Shown: positions 8,782 to 18,840 of the stretch, piece by piece | Layout: every line of letters starts with the position of its first letter | Position numbering within the stretch: position 1 is the first letter of the stretch | Notes under the pieces: model-generated | Told to the model about the DNA's origin: nothing | Databases searched by the model: none | Seen by the model: the letters and a program-made list of their open reading frames with translations, nothing else | Origin: CBDUXP01 sp965371225 [NCBI: uncultured bacterium] | GTDB taxonomy: Bacteria > Abyssobacteria > SURF-5 > CBDUXP01 | NCBI GenBank assembly: GCA_965371225.1 | Contig: CBDUXP010000004.1 | Location: 72,707 to 136,706 of the forward strand | Direction of reading: 5' to 3' | Length of the DNA: 64,000 nucleotides | Position numbers and translations under genes: made by a program

Positions 8782-10062
8782 CTACGCCGACACGCGCGCC
8801 AACGCGCGGTGCCCGATGTCGCGGCGACAGTACTTCCCCTCAAATGCGATGCGGTCCGCCGCGGCGTACGCGCGCGTGAGGGCCTCGCGCAGGTCGCTCC
8901 CCAGCGCCGTCACGCCGAGCACGCGGCCCCCGTTCGTGACCACATCGCCATCCGTCAGGGAACTCGCGGCATGGAAAACCACCACGCTTGGTATCTCTGC
9001 CGCGTCGTCAAGGCCGGTCATCGGCAGCCCCTTCTGGTAGGTCCCGGGATAGCCCCCGGAGGCGAGCACGACACACACGGCCGCATCCTCCCGCCAGGTT
9101 ACCGCATGGTCGGCGAGGGTGCCGTCAGTAGCCGCCACGAGCAGGGGGAGCAAGTCGCTTTCCATCCGCGGCAGGAGGACCTGGCACTCCGGATCCCCGA
9201 ACCGGCAGTTGAACTCCAGCACGTACGGCACCCCCCCGCAAATCATCAGGCCGGCATACAGCACGCCGACGAACGGCGCGCCCCGGTTCGCGAGGGCGTC
9301 GATCACGGGCTGCATGACCGAGCGTGCAATGTCATCGAGCATCGCCTCATCCACCACCGGCGCGGGGGAATAGGCGCCCATGCCGCCGGTGTTCGGGCCG
9401 GTGTCCCCCTCCCCGATCCGTTTGTGGTCCTGGGACGTGGCGAGCGTGATGATGTGATGCCCGTCGGAGATGCCGAACACGCTGCACTCTTCACCGTCGA
9501 GGAACTGCTCCACCAGGATCGTGGCGCCACTGTCGCCGAACACCCTGTCGCGCAGGGCCGCATCGATCGCGACCTGCGCCTGCTCCAAGGTCTCGCAAAT
9601 GGTCACGCCTTTGCCGGCCGCCAACCCGTCCGCCTTGATCGCGAGGGGCGCGCCCATCTGCTGGGCGTACGCCCAGGCCGCGTCCGGATCCGCGAATGTC
9701 TCGGCGGCGGCGGTGCGTACTCCGGCGGTGTGCATGATGTCTTTGGCGAAGGCTTTGCTGCCTTCGATCCGTGCCGCGGCGGCGCTTGGCCCGAACGCGG
9801 TGATGCCTGCGGCTGCCAGCGCGTCTACCACGCCGTTACAGAGGGGCGCCTCGGGACTGACCACCACCAGGTCAATGCGATGCTCGCGGGCGAGGCCCAC
9901 CACGGCGGCATTGTCCAGAATATCCACGGGAACGCACTCCGCCACGGCTGCGATGCCGGCATTCCCCGGCGCGCACACCAGGTGTTCGCATTCGGGGCTC
10001 TGGGCAATCTTCCAGGCCAGGGTGTGGGCGCGACCGTCGCCGCCGAGAATGAGGACGCGCAT
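8782..10062 (-). CDS. purD: Phosphoribosylamine-glycine ligase PurD
   Basis: The protein has 426 residues from ATG 10062 ([17 protein letters not shown]), which fits the GARS N-terminal Rossmann-like domain. ATP-grasp motifs ([23 protein letters not shown] and [12 protein letters not shown] with metal ligands) follow in order. It joins glycine to phosphoribosylamine, the second step of IMP synthesis. It starts 2 bases after the purH stop codon, consistent with one polycistronic message. The N-terminal motif reads GGDGRAH, where GGGGREH is usual, a conservative variation. Confidence 0.95.
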   Translation of the reverse strand: MRVLILGGDGRAHTLAWKIAQSPECEHLVCAPGNAGIAAVAECVPVDILDNAAVVGLAREHRIDLVVVSPEAPLCNGVVDALAAAGITAFGPSAAAARIEGSKAFAKDIMHTAGVRTAAAETFADPDAAWAYAQQMGAPLAIKADGLAAGKGVTICETLEQAQVAIDAALRDRVFGDSGATILVEQFLDGEECSVFGISDGHHIITLATSQDHKRIGEGDTGPNTGGMGAYSPAPVVDEAMLDDIARSVMQPVIDALANRGAPFVGVLYAGLMICGGVPYVLEFNCRFGDPECQVLLPRMESDLLPLLVAATDGTLADHAVTWREDAAVCVVLASGGYPGTYQKGLPMTGLDDAAEIPSVVVFHAASSLTDGDVVTNGGRVLGVTALGSDLREALTRAYAAADRIAFEGKYCRRDIGHRALARVSA

Positions 10063-10064
10063 GC

Positions 10065-11636
10065 CTAATGCCGGAAGTGGCGCATGCCGGTAAACACCAT
10101 GGCGAGACCGTGTTCGTCGGCCGCGGCGATCACATCCTCGTCCCCCTTCGAGCCGCCCGGTTGGATGATCGCGGTCACCCCGGCCGCCGCCGCAGTATCG
10201 ATGCCGTCGCGGAACGGGAAGAATGCGTCGGAGGCGAGCACGGCGCCCCGCGCGCGGTCGCCGGCCTTCTGCACCGCGAGTTCGCTGGCGTCCACACGGC
10301 TCATCTGCCCGGCCCCCGCGCCAACCAGCGTCTGGCCCTGCGCGAGCACGATGGCGTTGGATTTCACGTGCTTGCAAACGATCCAGGCGAATTGCAACGC
10401 CTCGCGCTCCTCGTCCGAGATGCCCCGTTCCGTGACCTGTTGCCAGTCCTCGGGTGCGACGCTGCCGGTATCGTAGCCTTGCACCAGGAGGCCGCCTGAG
10501 ACGCGCCGCACGTTCGGCATGCCGTCTTGCAGCTTCGCCATGTCACCAACGGCCAGCAGACGCACGCTCTCCCCCCACCACCGGCTGGTCTGGAGCAGTT
10601 CGATCGCAGCGGGGCTGAACCCCGGCGCGACGATGGCTTCGACGAAGCGGTTTTCCTTTGCAATGCGCGCGGCCAGGGGCCGGTCGACCGCGCGGTTGAA
10701 ACCCTGGACGCTGCCGAAGGCGCTCTTGGGATCGCCTGCCGACGCCCGCCCGTAGGCCTCGTCGATGGATTCGCCCGCGCCGGCCCCGCAGGGATTCGTG
10801 TGCTTCACGATCGCCGCCGCCGGGATCGAGAAGTCCGCTACGAGGCGGAGTGCCGCGTCCAGGTCCAAGTAGTTGATGTAGGACAGGGGTTTACCGGCCA
10901 GGACCTCCGCCGTGGCCAAGCCCACGTCCTGGGAACCCGGGTCGCGGTAGAACGCGCCCGTCTGGTGCGGGTTTTCCCCGTACCGCAGGTCCTGCACCTT
11001 CTGGAGGGCCAGGGTCAGCCGCTCGGGATACTCCGACCCGTTTGCGGAAATCCCCGCAAAATAGGTCGCAATGGCGGCATCGTAGGCGGCGGTGTACGCG
11101 AACACCTTTTGGGCCAGCCGCCGGCGCGTGCCCAGGGTGACGGTGCGCTGGTTGCCGCGCATCTCGGCCAGCACCACGTCGTAGTCCCGCGGATCGGTGA
11201 GCACCGTGACGCTCTCGTGGTTCTTCGCCGCCGAGCGCAGCATGCTCGGGCCGCCGATGTCGATGTCCTCGATCGCCTCGGCCACGGTGGCGTCCGGCTT
11301 CGCGACCGTCTCCTGAAAGGGATAGAGATTCACCACGATCAGATCGATCATCCCGATGCCGTGCTGCTTGGCCGCAGCCATGTGCTCCGGCTTGTCCCGC
11401 AGGGCGAGCAACCCGCCGTGGATTTTCGGGTGCAGGGTCTTCACCCGGCCATCCATCATCTCCGGGAACCCCGTGTACTCCGCCACCGGCGTCACCGGCA
11501 GCCCCGCGTCTTCGAGCGCCGTCTTGGTGCCGCCCGTAGACAACAGCTCGACGCCGAACCGGTGCAGGGCGGTGGCCAGCTCGACGATGCCCGCCTTGTC
11601 ATACACGCTGAAGAGCGCGCGCCGAATCGGTCTCAC
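10065..11636 (-). CDS. purH: Bifunctional AICAR formyltransferase / IMP cyclohydrolase PurH
   Basis: The protein has 523 residues from GTG 11636. The N-terminal MGS-like cyclohydrolase domain (RRALFSVYDKAGIVELA, then STGGTKTALEDAG) is followed from about residue 200 by the formyltransferase domain (RYGENPHQTGAFY, KHTNPCGAG). The formyltransferase catalytic Lys-His is seen in KHTNPCG. It carries out the last two steps to IMP. The start is fixed by homology and by the GTGA overlap with the purQ stop codon (11635-11633). The reading frame continues upstream of this start only as antisense-like low-information sequence inside purQ. Confidence 0.95.
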   Translation of the reverse strand: MRPIRRALFSVYDKAGIVELATALHRFGVELLSTGGTKTALEDAGLPVTPVAEYTGFPEMMDGRVKTLHPKIHGGLLALRDKPEHMAAAKQHGIGMIDLIVVNLYPFQETVAKPDATVAEAIEDIDIGGPSMLRSAAKNHESVTVLTDPRDYDVVLAEMRGNQRTVTLGTRRRLAQKVFAYTAAYDAAIATYFAGISANGSEYPERLTLALQKVQDLRYGENPHQTGAFYRDPGSQDVGLATAEVLAGKPLSYINYLDLDAALRLVADFSIPAAAIVKHTNPCGAGAGESIDEAYGRASAGDPKSAFGSVQGFNRAVDRPLAARIAKENRFVEAIVAPGFSPAAIELLQTSRWWGESVRLLAVGDMAKLQDGMPNVRRVSGGLLVQGYDTGSVAPEDWQQVTERGISDEEREALQFAWIVCKHVKSNAIVLAQGQTLVGAGAGQMSRVDASELAVQKAGDRARGAVLASDAFFPFRDGIDTAAAAGVTAIIQPGGSKGDEDVIAAADEHGLAMVFTGMRHFRH

Positions 11637-12472
11637 GAGGCCTTGCTCCACGTCCGGCGCTTCCGCCGGGCGGCGTATTGTACGGCGTTTCGGAAAATGG
11701 CGACCCCCTGGCCCAGGGCCGGGACCCGTTCGCGGGTCCACCGGGGGTGGTTGGTGCGGTACAGATAACCCTCCGGGTGCGGCATGAGACCGAAGACGCG
11801 GCCGGTCGGGTCGCACAGCCCGGCGATGCCGGCCACCGACCCGTTGGGGTTGCCGGGGTACTCGGCCGGCTCCCCCTCCGGGCCCACGTACCGCAGGGGG
11901 ATCAGGTGGTGCTCCTCCAAGGTCCGAAGGAGCCGCTTGTCCTTGGGGATCACCTTGCCCTCGCCGTGGCGCACCGGCAGATACAGCCCCGGGAGCTTGC
12001 GCGTGAAGACGCAGGGCGACTCGGGGTCCGCCGCCATGTGGACCCAGCGATCCTCGAACCGGCCAGAGTCGTTGAACGTGACCGTGGCCTCCTGGCGCCC
12101 GCGCCGGCCCCCCGTTGCGGGGAGCAGCCCCATCTTGACCAATACCTGGAACCCATTGCAAATACCGAGGATAAGCTTTTCCTCTTCAAGGAATTCATGA
12201 ATGGACCCGGCCAGGTGCACAGTGAGCTTGTTCGCCAGCACGCGGCCGGCCGCAATGTTATCACCGAAGGAAAACCCGCCGGGCACCACGAAGATGTCGT
12301 AGTCGTGGAGGTGGCGGCCATCGGGCCCGCTGGGGTCGATGAGGTCGTTCACGTGCACGCGTTCGGCCTGGGCGCCGACCGGCGCCATCGTGAAGGCGTG
12401 CTCGGTTTCGTAGTCGCAGTTGATGCCGTACCCCGTGAGCACCAGCACCCGCACGTGACTCGCGTCTACCAT
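11633..12472 (-). CDS. purQ: Phosphoribosylformylglycinamidine synthase glutaminase subunit PurQ
   Basis: The protein has 279 residues. It is a class I glutamine amidotransferase with the nucleophile C105 in GICNGFQVL, the oxyanion strand VVPGGFSFGDN and the catalytic His-Glu in MPHPEGYL. It hydrolyses glutamine and passes ammonia to PurL. At 279 residues it is longer than the roughly 225-residue PurQ of Bacillus, matching the larger PurQ form seen in several phyla. Its start overlaps the purL end by 7 bases and its stop overlaps the GTG of purH. Confidence 0.95.
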   Translation of the reverse strand: MVDASHVRVLVLTGYGINCDYETEHAFTMAPVGAQAERVHVNDLIDPSGPDGRHLHDYDIFVVPGGFSFGDNIAAGRVLANKLTVHLAGSIHEFLEEEKLILGICNGFQVLVKMGLLPATGGRRGRQEATVTFNDSGRFEDRWVHMAADPESPCVFTRKLPGLYLPVRHGEGKVIPKDKRLLRTLEEHHLIPLRYVGPEGEPAEYPGNPNGSVAGIAGLCDPTGRVFGLMPHPEGYLYRTNHPRWTRERVPALGQGVAIFRNAVQYAARRKRRTWSKAS

Positions 12473-15468
12473 GCCAGCGGCTCCTGCCAGGCGGCCTTCA
12501 GCCCGGCGATATCCTCCCGCACGACGACCTGCCCGCCGAGCCCCACGATCGCGAAATCGGGTTTGCGCGTTACCGCCCCCACGCAGCGGGTTCCCGTGCC
12601 GCGCATGGCCCGCGCGAAGGATTCCCGATCCGCCTTCGCAACGGTCACCACGAAGCGACTCTGGGATTCGGAGAACAAGAGAAAGTCGTCGCGCTCCACG
12701 TCGGCCCGGAGCACCTTGCGCAGGTCCACCCGCATGCCCAGCCCCCCGGCGAACGCCGTCTCGGCCAGGGCCACGCCCAGGCCCCCGTCACTGCAGTCGT
12801 GACACGAGCGCACGAGCCCGCGCCTGATCGCCTTGGTCAGCGCCCGGTACCGCTTTTTCGCCGCGGTGGTGTCCACTGTTGGTACCCGGGCGCCCAGCCG
12901 ACCGCGCTCGGCGGCGTATTCGCTGCCGCCCAGGTGAGCCGCGGTCTCGCCCACCACGTACACCAGATCCCCCGCCCGTTTGGCGTCCATGGTCACCGCC
13001 TGCTCGACGTCGGGCATCACGCCGATCACGGAGAACAGCAGCGTCGGCGGGATGGAGATCTTGCGGTCGCCGATGCGGTAGTCGTTCTTCATGCTGTCTT
13101 TGCCGGAGATGCAGGGCACCCCGTACGCGGTGCAGACGTCGTAGAGCGCCTGGTTGGCGCGTACCAGTTGCGCCATCTTGTACTCGGCATCCGGCGTTTG
13201 CGGCGACGGGACCGGGTCCGGCCAGCAGAAATTGTCCAGGCCCGCCATGTGGTCTAGGCTGCCGCCGACGCAGACAGCATTGCGCACCGCCTCGTCCACT
13301 GCGGCGGCGGCCATGTGGTAGGCGTCCAGGTCGCTGTACCGCGGACACAGGCCGCTGGCGACCACCACCCCGTCGGGCCGTTCGCCGAGGGGCCGCAACA
13401 CCGCCGCGTCGCCTGGTCCGTCATCGGCTGCGCCCACAAAGGGTTTGATCGCGCTCGCCCCCTGCACCTCGTGGTCGTACTGCCGCACGAAGGTCTCCTT
13501 GCTGCACACGTTCAGGCGGCCGAGGATCCGCTTGAGCGTGGCCCCCAGGTCCGGTGGTTCCGGCAAGTCGTCCAGGGGTTCGCCGGGTGGGGGCACCCAC
13601 GTGGCGGGCAGGTCCAGTTGTGGTACCCCGTCGTGGAAAAACGCCATGTCCAGGGCGGCTACGACCTTCCCGCCAAACCGCGCGATGAACTGGCCGGAGG
13701 CGGTGAACTCGCCCAGGGCGGTGACTGTCACGTCGCGGCGCGCCGCCAGGGCTTGGAACGCCGCCCAACAGTCCGGCGGCACGGCGAGGGTCATCCGCTC
13801 CTGCGCCTCTGAGAGCAGGATTTCCCACGGTTGCAGGCCCGCATACTTCAGGGGCGCGCGGTCCAGGTGCAACTCGCACCCGCCGGGCGCCTGCGCCATT
13901 TCGCCGACGGAGGATGAGAGCCCCCCCGCACCGTTGTCCGTGATGCAGGTGTACAAGCCGCGGTCCCGCGCCTCCAGCAGAAAGTCCGTCATCTTCTTCT
14001 GCACGATGGGGTCGCCGATCTGCACGGCGGACACCGGGGAGCCCTCGTGCAGTTCCTCGGACGAGAACGTGGCGCCGTGGATGCCGTCCTTGCCGATGTC
14101 GCCCCCGGCCATGACGATCAAATCACCGGGTCGGGCGCGCTTCTCGTGGCCCGGTGTGCCCGCAATCGTGGCCGGCAGCAGGCCGCCCGTGCCGCAGAAC
14201 ACGAGGGGTTTGCCGAGGAAACGCTCGTCGAACACGATGCTGCCGTTCACGTCCGGGATCCCGCTTTGGTTCGCGCCATCTCGGACTCCGCGATGGACGC
14301 CCTTGAAAATCCGTTTCGGGTGCAGCAGCCGGGGAGGCAGGGGGCCGTCGTGGTTCGGCGGGGCGAAGCAGAACGTGTCCGTATTGAAGATCAGGCGTGC
14401 CCCGCGGCCGGTACCGAAAGGATCCCGGTTGCACCCGACGATGCCGGTCAGCGCGCCGCCGTAGGGATCGAGTGCGGACGGGCTGTTGTGAGTTTCCACC
14501 TTCATCACGAGCGACCAGTCGTCCGTGAAGCGAATCACCCCCGCATTGTCGTGGAACACGGACAGGAGCCAGTCCACGTCCTTCGCAATGCGCTCGGTGC
14601 CGCCGCGGATGTAGGTGTTGAAAAGGCTGTCGATGGTTTGTCGCGTCCCGCTGCCATCGTCATAGCGGACGCGGGCGGCGAAGATTTTGTGCTTGCAGTG
14701 CTCGGACCAGGTTTGGGCCAGGGCCTCCAATTCCACGTCCGTCGGCTCGGGCCCCAGGCCCAGGGCGGCGCGCCGCTCGCGGACGTCAGGCTCCCGGTAA
14801 TGGGCCTGAATGGCTTCCATCTCGGCGACGGACAGCGCGAGCATGCGCTCTTGGCTCATCGCCCGCAGCGCGTCCGGGGGGAGGTCCAGGCTGATGCGTT
14901 CGACCCGCGGCGGCACGGGCGTGAAGTCGGCGGGCGGTTCCAAGGTCTCGCCACCGGCTCGCACGTACTGCGCGCCGGTCAGGACGGCCCATCGTTCGAT
15001 CAGCTCGTTGGCGAGGAGGTCGCGGGCGACGCGCTCCACCTCTTCGGCCGTCAGGCTGCCCCTGATGCGAAATTGGGTCGCCGTGTGGACCACCAGGCCC
15101 CGGGCGCCGGGTCCCAGCGTGTCGCGCAACCCGTCGGCCACGGTCCGCGCCACGTTGTCGGTGACGCCGGGCCGGAACCCGACCTCGATGACCCAGTCCG
15201 CCTTGCCGCCCAGCGGCTCGTTGATGGTGGAGCGCTCGCTGACCGGGTCGGTAAGCAGGCAGGTCCGAATGCGTTCGGCATCGGCCGGGGTGAGCGGCCC
15301 GAGGATATTCGTGATGCGCACGATGCGCACGGCCCGCGCGTCCAGGCCAAGGTCCTCGGCCATCGCGTCCCGCACTGCGGCACCCGCCGCATCGAACATG
15401 GACGGCTTGAGGGCGACTTCAAATCGGGTGAGCGCACGCACGGCGGGGCGGACACGCCGTTCAGCCAT
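12466..15468 (-). CDS. purL: Phosphoribosylformylglycinamidine synthase PurL with fused PurS-like N-terminal region
   Basis: The protein has 1000 residues. This is the FGAM synthase catalytic subunit, with AIR-synthase-related ATP-binding repeats (QTWSEHCKHKIFAA, VMKVETHNSPSALDPYGGA, ITDNGAGGLSSSVGEMAQ). Residues about 14-160 hold two tandem PurS-like halves (RFEVALKPSMFDAAG and WVIEVGFRPGVTDNVART, each followed by a helix). This explains why no separate purS is found. The enzyme converts FGAR to FGAM using ammonia from PurQ. Its length is intermediate between the roughly 740-residue small PurL and the roughly 1300-residue enterobacterial PurL, which includes the glutaminase. The start overlaps purM by 8 bases. 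Confidence 0.95.
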   Translation of the reverse strand: MAERRVRPAVRALTRFEVALKPSMFDAAGAAVRDAMAEDLGLDARAVRIVRITNILGPLTPADAERIRTCLLTDPVSERSTINEPLGGKADWVIEVGFRPGVTDNVARTVADGLRDTLGPGARGLVVHTATQFRIRGSLTAEEVERVARDLLANELIERWAVLTGAQYVRAGGETLEPPADFTPVPPRVERISLDLPPDALRAMSQERMLALSVAEMEAIQAHYREPDVRERRAALGLGPEPTDVELEALAQTWSEHCKHKIFAARVRYDDGSGTRQTIDSLFNTYIRGGTERIAKDVDWLLSVFHDNAGVIRFTDDWSLVMKVETHNSPSALDPYGGALTGIVGCNRDPFGTGRGARLIFNTDTFCFAPPNHDGPLPPRLLHPKRIFKGVHRGVRDGANQSGIPDVNGSIVFDERFLGKPLVFCGTGGLLPATIAGTPGHEKRARPGDLIVMAGGDIGKDGIHGATFSSEELHEGSPVSAVQIGDPIVQKKMTDFLLEARDRGLYTCITDNGAGGLSSSVGEMAQAPGGCELHLDRAPLKYAGLQPWEILLSEAQERMTLAVPPDCWAAFQALAARRDVTVTALGEFTASGQFIARFGGKVVAALDMAFFHDGVPQLDLPATWVPPPGEPLDDLPEPPDLGATLKRILGRLNVCSKETFVRQYDHEVQGASAIKPFVGAADDGPGDAAVLRPLGERPDGVVVASGLCPRYSDLDAYHMAAAAVDEAVRNAVCVGGSLDHMAGLDNFCWPDPVPSPQTPDAEYKMAQLVRANQALYDVCTAYGVPCISGKDSMKNDYRIGDRKISIPPTLLFSVIGVMPDVEQAVTMDAKRAGDLVYVVGETAAHLGGSEYAAERGRLGARVPTVDTTAAKKRYRALTKAIRRGLVRSCHDCSDGGLGVALAETAFAGGLGMRVDLRKVLRADVERDDFLLFSESQSRFVVTVAKADRESFARAMRGTGTRCVGAVTRKPDFAIVGLGGQVVVREDIAGLKAAWQEPLAW

Positions 15469-16504
15469 ACCGCACCTGGCCGGAACCGGGAACGATGTCG
15501 CCCACGCACCAGGCGGTCTCTCCCGCTTTGGTCAGAGCGTCCTGCAGCGCATCCACCCGATCGGGTGGGACGACGCAGACGTACCCGACCCCGAGGTTGA
15601 ACGTGCGGCGCATGTCGTCGTCGGGCACGTTGCCGAGGCGTTGTATGGCCCGGAAGATCGGTAGCGGTTCGAAAGTGTCCAGCCGAATGCGCGCATCAAG
15701 GTTCTCGGGCAGGATGCGGGGAATGTTGTCCGTCATGCCGCCGCCCGTGATGTGCGCCATGCCCCGGATCTCGTGCCGGTCCAGGATGGGGAGGATACTG
15801 GGCGCGTAACACCGGTGCGGACGCAAGAGGGCATCGCCGATGGGTTCCGGCACGTCGTCCACCCGGTCGCTCGGCGCCAGACCGGCCGCGTCGAAACAGA
15901 CCTTGCGCGCCAGGCTGTACCCGTTCGTGTGCAGCCCGCTGGACTGCAGCGCGATGATGCGGTCCCCGGCCTCGATGGCGGCACCGGTGATGACGCTCCC
16001 CCGGTCGACAATGCCCACGATCGTCCCGACCAAGTCGTAGTCGCCATCCGTATAAACGCCGGGCAGCTCGGCCGTTTCCCCGCCGATGAGGGCGCACCCG
16101 GCGTGCCGGCAACCCTCGGCGACTCCGCGCACGATGGCTTCGATAATGCTGGGGTCGAGCCGGCCGATGCCGATGTAGTCCAGAAAGAACAGGGGCCGCG
16201 CCCCCTGCACGAGGATGTCGTTCACGCAGTGGGACACGATGTCGATGCCCACCGTGTCGTGGATGTTCATTTCGACGGCGACGCGGATTTTCGTGCCGAC
16301 GCTGTCCACGCTGCTGACGAGGACCGGGTCTTGCAGGTCCGAGTGGCCCAGCGCGAACAGGCCGCCAAATCCGCCCGTGTTCTGCAGCACGCCTTCGGTG
16401 AACGTGCTTTCCACCAGTGGCCGGATGCGGCCCATCGCCGCCGTGGCGGCGTCGATGTCGACGCCCGCGTTCTTATACGTCAGGCTGGGGTTCGTGCCGG
16501 TCAT
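15461..16504 (-). CDS. purM: Phosphoribosylformylglycinamidine cyclo-ligase PurM
   Basis: The protein has 347 residues. It belongs to the AIR synthase family: SLTYKNAGVDIDA at the start, SSVDSVGTKIRVA for nucleotide and magnesium binding, CVNDILVQGARPLFFLDY and GGETAELPGVY. It closes FGAM to AIR with ATP. It overlaps the purF coding end by 32 bases and purL by 8 bases, so translation is probably coupled. Confidence 0.96.
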   Translation of the reverse strand: MTGTNPSLTYKNAGVDIDAATAAMGRIRPLVESTFTEGVLQNTGGFGGLFALGHSDLQDPVLVSSVDSVGTKIRVAVEMNIHDTVGIDIVSHCVNDILVQGARPLFFLDYIGIGRLDPSIIEAIVRGVAEGCRHAGCALIGGETAELPGVYTDGDYDLVGTIVGIVDRGSVITGAAIEAGDRIIALQSSGLHTNGYSLARKVCFDAAGLAPSDRVDDVPEPIGDALLRPHRCYAPSILPILDRHEIRGMAHITGGGMTDNIPRILPENLDARIRLDTFEPLPIFRAIQRLGNVPDDDMRRTFNLGVGYVCVVPPDRVDALQDALTKAGETAWCVGDIVPGSGQVRYG

Positions 16505-17924
16505 AAATCTCGAGCTGAATGGGGCGCCGGTGTTCGACCGAGAGTTTGGTCAGGCCGTTCTGGAAGGGCACGGGGTACTCCCCGTTGAAACAGGCGTAGC
16601 AGAAGGCTTCCCCGTCGCCGCCGCAGGCTTTCGTCATGCCTTCCATGGAGAGGTAGTACACACTGTCCACGCGGAAATGCACGCGCATCTCTTCGAGCGA
16701 GTGCGACGCGGCGATGAGTTCGCCGCGGGAGGGGGTGTCGACCCCGTAGAAGCAGGGGTTTTTTACGGGGGGGCTCGAGACGCGGAAGTGGACCTCGGTG
16801 GCGCCCGCCGTGCGAATCATCTTGACGATTTTCCGGCTCGTGGTGCCCCGCACGATGGAGTCGTCGACCACGACCACGCGCTTACCGGCGAGGCTTCGGG
16901 ACACCGGGCTGTACTTGACCTTGGCGCCGAAGTCGCGGATGCTTTGGGCCGGCTCAATGAACGTCCGGCCCACGTAGTGGTTGCGGATCAGGCCCATGTC
17001 GTACGGGATGCCGGTTTCGTGGGCGAAGCCGAGCGCCGCATACACGGAGGAGTCGGGGACGGGGATGACCACGTCCGCCTCGACGGGCGCCTCGCGGGCC
17101 AGCTCTTCCCCGAGTTGGTAGCGGACGCGGTCCACGTCGCGGCCGTAGATGATGCTGTCGGGCCGGGCGAAGTAGACGTACTCGAAGATGCACTGCTTGG
17201 GCTGGGTTGCGGCGAACGGGGTGCGGGAGCGCAGGCCGCTACGATCGATGGTGACCACTTCCCCCGGAGCCACGTCGCGGACGAACTGCGCGTCTATGAT
17301 GCTGAAGGCGCACGATTCCGACGCCACGGTGAAGGCGTGGTCGATGCGCCCAATGCTGAGCGGCCGGAATCCCATCGGGTCGCGCGCCGCGAGGAGCTTG
17401 TTCTCGGTGAGGAGCACCAGCGAGTAGGCCCCCTTCACCTGCTGCAAAGCGTCGATGAGGGCGTCCTCGATGGCATCCTCTTTCGATCGCGCAATGAGGT
17501 GCAGAATCACCTCCGTATCGCTTGTGGAGACGAAGATGCTGCCGTTCTGTTCCAGCCGCTCGCGCAATTCGAGCGCGTTGATCAGGTTCCCGTTGTGCGC
17601 CAGCGCCACCTGCCCCTGCCGGCAGGAGGCGTATTGCGGTTGCGCGTTGCGCAGCAGGCTTGAGCCGCTGGTGGAGTACCGCACGTGCCCGATGGCGGCC
17701 ATGCCTTGCAAGTCCTGAATGAGCTGCTCGTTGAACACCTCGGCGACGAGCCCCATCCCCTTGCGCGTCTTCAGCCGCTCGCCGGTCCAGACGGTGATGC
17801 CGGCGCTCTCCTGGCCGCGGTGCTGGAGCGCATAGAGGCCCAGGTAGGTGTGGTTCGCCGCCTCGGGATACCCAAAGATCCCGAAGACGCCGCACTCGTG
17901 GCGCAATGCGTCGTGCTCAGCCAT
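16473..17924 (-). CDS. purF: Amidophosphoribosyltransferase PurF, [4Fe-4S] type
   Basis: The protein has 483 residues from ATG 17924. A ten-residue propeptide precedes the catalytic N-terminal Cys (C11 in HECGVFGIFG), as in the Bacillus-type enzyme that is processed before becoming active. Cys residues in PKQCIFEY, NPCFYGVD and FCYACF match the four ligands of the [4Fe-4S] cluster of that type. The PRPP loop VVVVDDSIVRGTTS is present. It commits PRPP to purine synthesis and is normally feedback-inhibited by AMP and GMP. It starts inside the end of purC, overlapping it by 8 bases. Confidence 0.95.
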   Translation of the reverse strand: MAEHDALRHECGVFGIFGYPEAANHTYLGLYALQHRGQESAGITVWTGERLKTRKGMGLVAEVFNEQLIQDLQGMAAIGHVRYSTSGSSLLRNAQPQYASCRQGQVALAHNGNLINALELRERLEQNGSIFVSTSDTEVILHLIARSKEDAIEDALIDALQQVKGAYSLVLLTENKLLAARDPMGFRPLSIGRIDHAFTVASESCAFSIIDAQFVRDVAPGEVVTIDRSGLRSRTPFAATQPKQCIFEYVYFARPDSIIYGRDVDRVRYQLGEELAREAPVEADVVIPVPDSSVYAALGFAHETGIPYDMGLIRNHYVGRTFIEPAQSIRDFGAKVKYSPVSRSLAGKRVVVVDDSIVRGTTSRKIVKMIRTAGATEVHFRVSSPPVKNPCFYGVDTPSRGELIAASHSLEEMRVHFRVDSVYYLSMEGMTKACGGDGEAFCYACFNGEYPVPFQNGLTKLSVEHRRPIQLEIYDRHEPQPDV

Positions 17925-18840
17925 GCAGTACCGCCTCCGTGCGGGCAAAGGGCTCGCCGGTGATCTGTTCATACGCTTGCACGTACTGCCGGTGGCTCGC
18001 CTGCACCACCTCCGGCGGCAGCTCGGGCCCCGGCGGCGTCTTGTCCCAATCCAGCGCCGCCGCATAGTCCCGCATGGATTGCTTGTCGAAATTCCGCTGC
18101 GGGCGGCCGGGTTCGTACTCCGCGCTGAGCCAGTAGCGCGATGAATCCGGGGTCAGCGCCTCGTCGATCCACACGAGGTCGCCATTCTCCACGCCGAATT
18201 CGAACTTGGTGTCGCTGAGGATGAGCCCGTTCTGCGCCACGTGGTCCGCCGCCGCCCGGTAAATCTCCAGGCTGAGGTCACGCATCCGGGCCGCGAGGGC
18301 CTGGTCCCCGAGGAGGGCGGCCGCCTCTTCGAACGTAAGGGGCTCATCGTGTCCCGTATCGGCTTTGGTGGTGGGCGTAAAGATGGGTTCCGGCAGCTGG
18401 GCGGCTTCCACGAGGCCGCGCGGCAGCGGGACCCCGCAGATGGATTGATGCTGCTGGTAGGCCGTCCAGCCGGACCCGGCCAGGTATCCCCGGACGACGC
18501 ATTCGACGGGCAGCGGCTCCGACTTGCGCACGAGCATGCTTCGGTCCGCCAGTTGCGCCCGGTCTCCCTGTAGGTCGGCGGGAAACTCGTTGAAGTCCGC
18601 CGTGATCATGTGGTGCCGCACCTCCCCCGCAAAGTAGCGGAACCAGTAGGCGGAGAGCTGGGTGAGGATGGCCCCCTTGTCGGGAATCCCCGTCGGCAGC
18701 ACCACGTCATACACGCTGACGCGGTCCGTAGCCACGAACAGCAGGTCGTCGCCGTACGTATAGATGTCGCGCACCTTCCCCCGTCGCCAGAGTTCGCGCC
18801 CGGGGAGGCGGGTGTCCAGGATGACGGGGAATTCGTTCAC
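17917..18840 (-). CDS. purC: Phosphoribosylaminoimidazole-succinocarboxamide synthase PurC
   Basis: The protein has 307 residues from GTG 18840, which overlaps the purB stop codon as GTGA. The SAICAR synthetase motifs GKVRDIYTYGDDLLFVATDR, SDTKFEFGV and IDEALTPDSSRYW are present in order. It ligates aspartate to CAIR. At 307 residues it is closer to the long form (yeast-like, about 300) than to the roughly 237-residue E. coli form. Upstream in-frame sequence inside purB is not homologous and is excluded. Confidence 0.95.
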   Translation of the reverse strand: MNEFPVILDTRLPGRELWRRGKVRDIYTYGDDLLFVATDRVSVYDVVLPTGIPDKGAILTQLSAYWFRYFAGEVRHHMITADFNEFPADLQGDRAQLADRSMLVRKSEPLPVECVVRGYLAGSGWTAYQQHQSICGVPLPRGLVEAAQLPEPIFTPTTKADTGHDEPLTFEEAAALLGDQALAARMRDLSLEIYRAAADHVAQNGLILSDTKFEFGVENGDLVWIDEALTPDSSRYWLSAEYEPGRPQRNFDKQSMRDYAAALDWDKTPPGPELPPEVVQASHRQYVQAYEQITGEPFARTEAVLHG

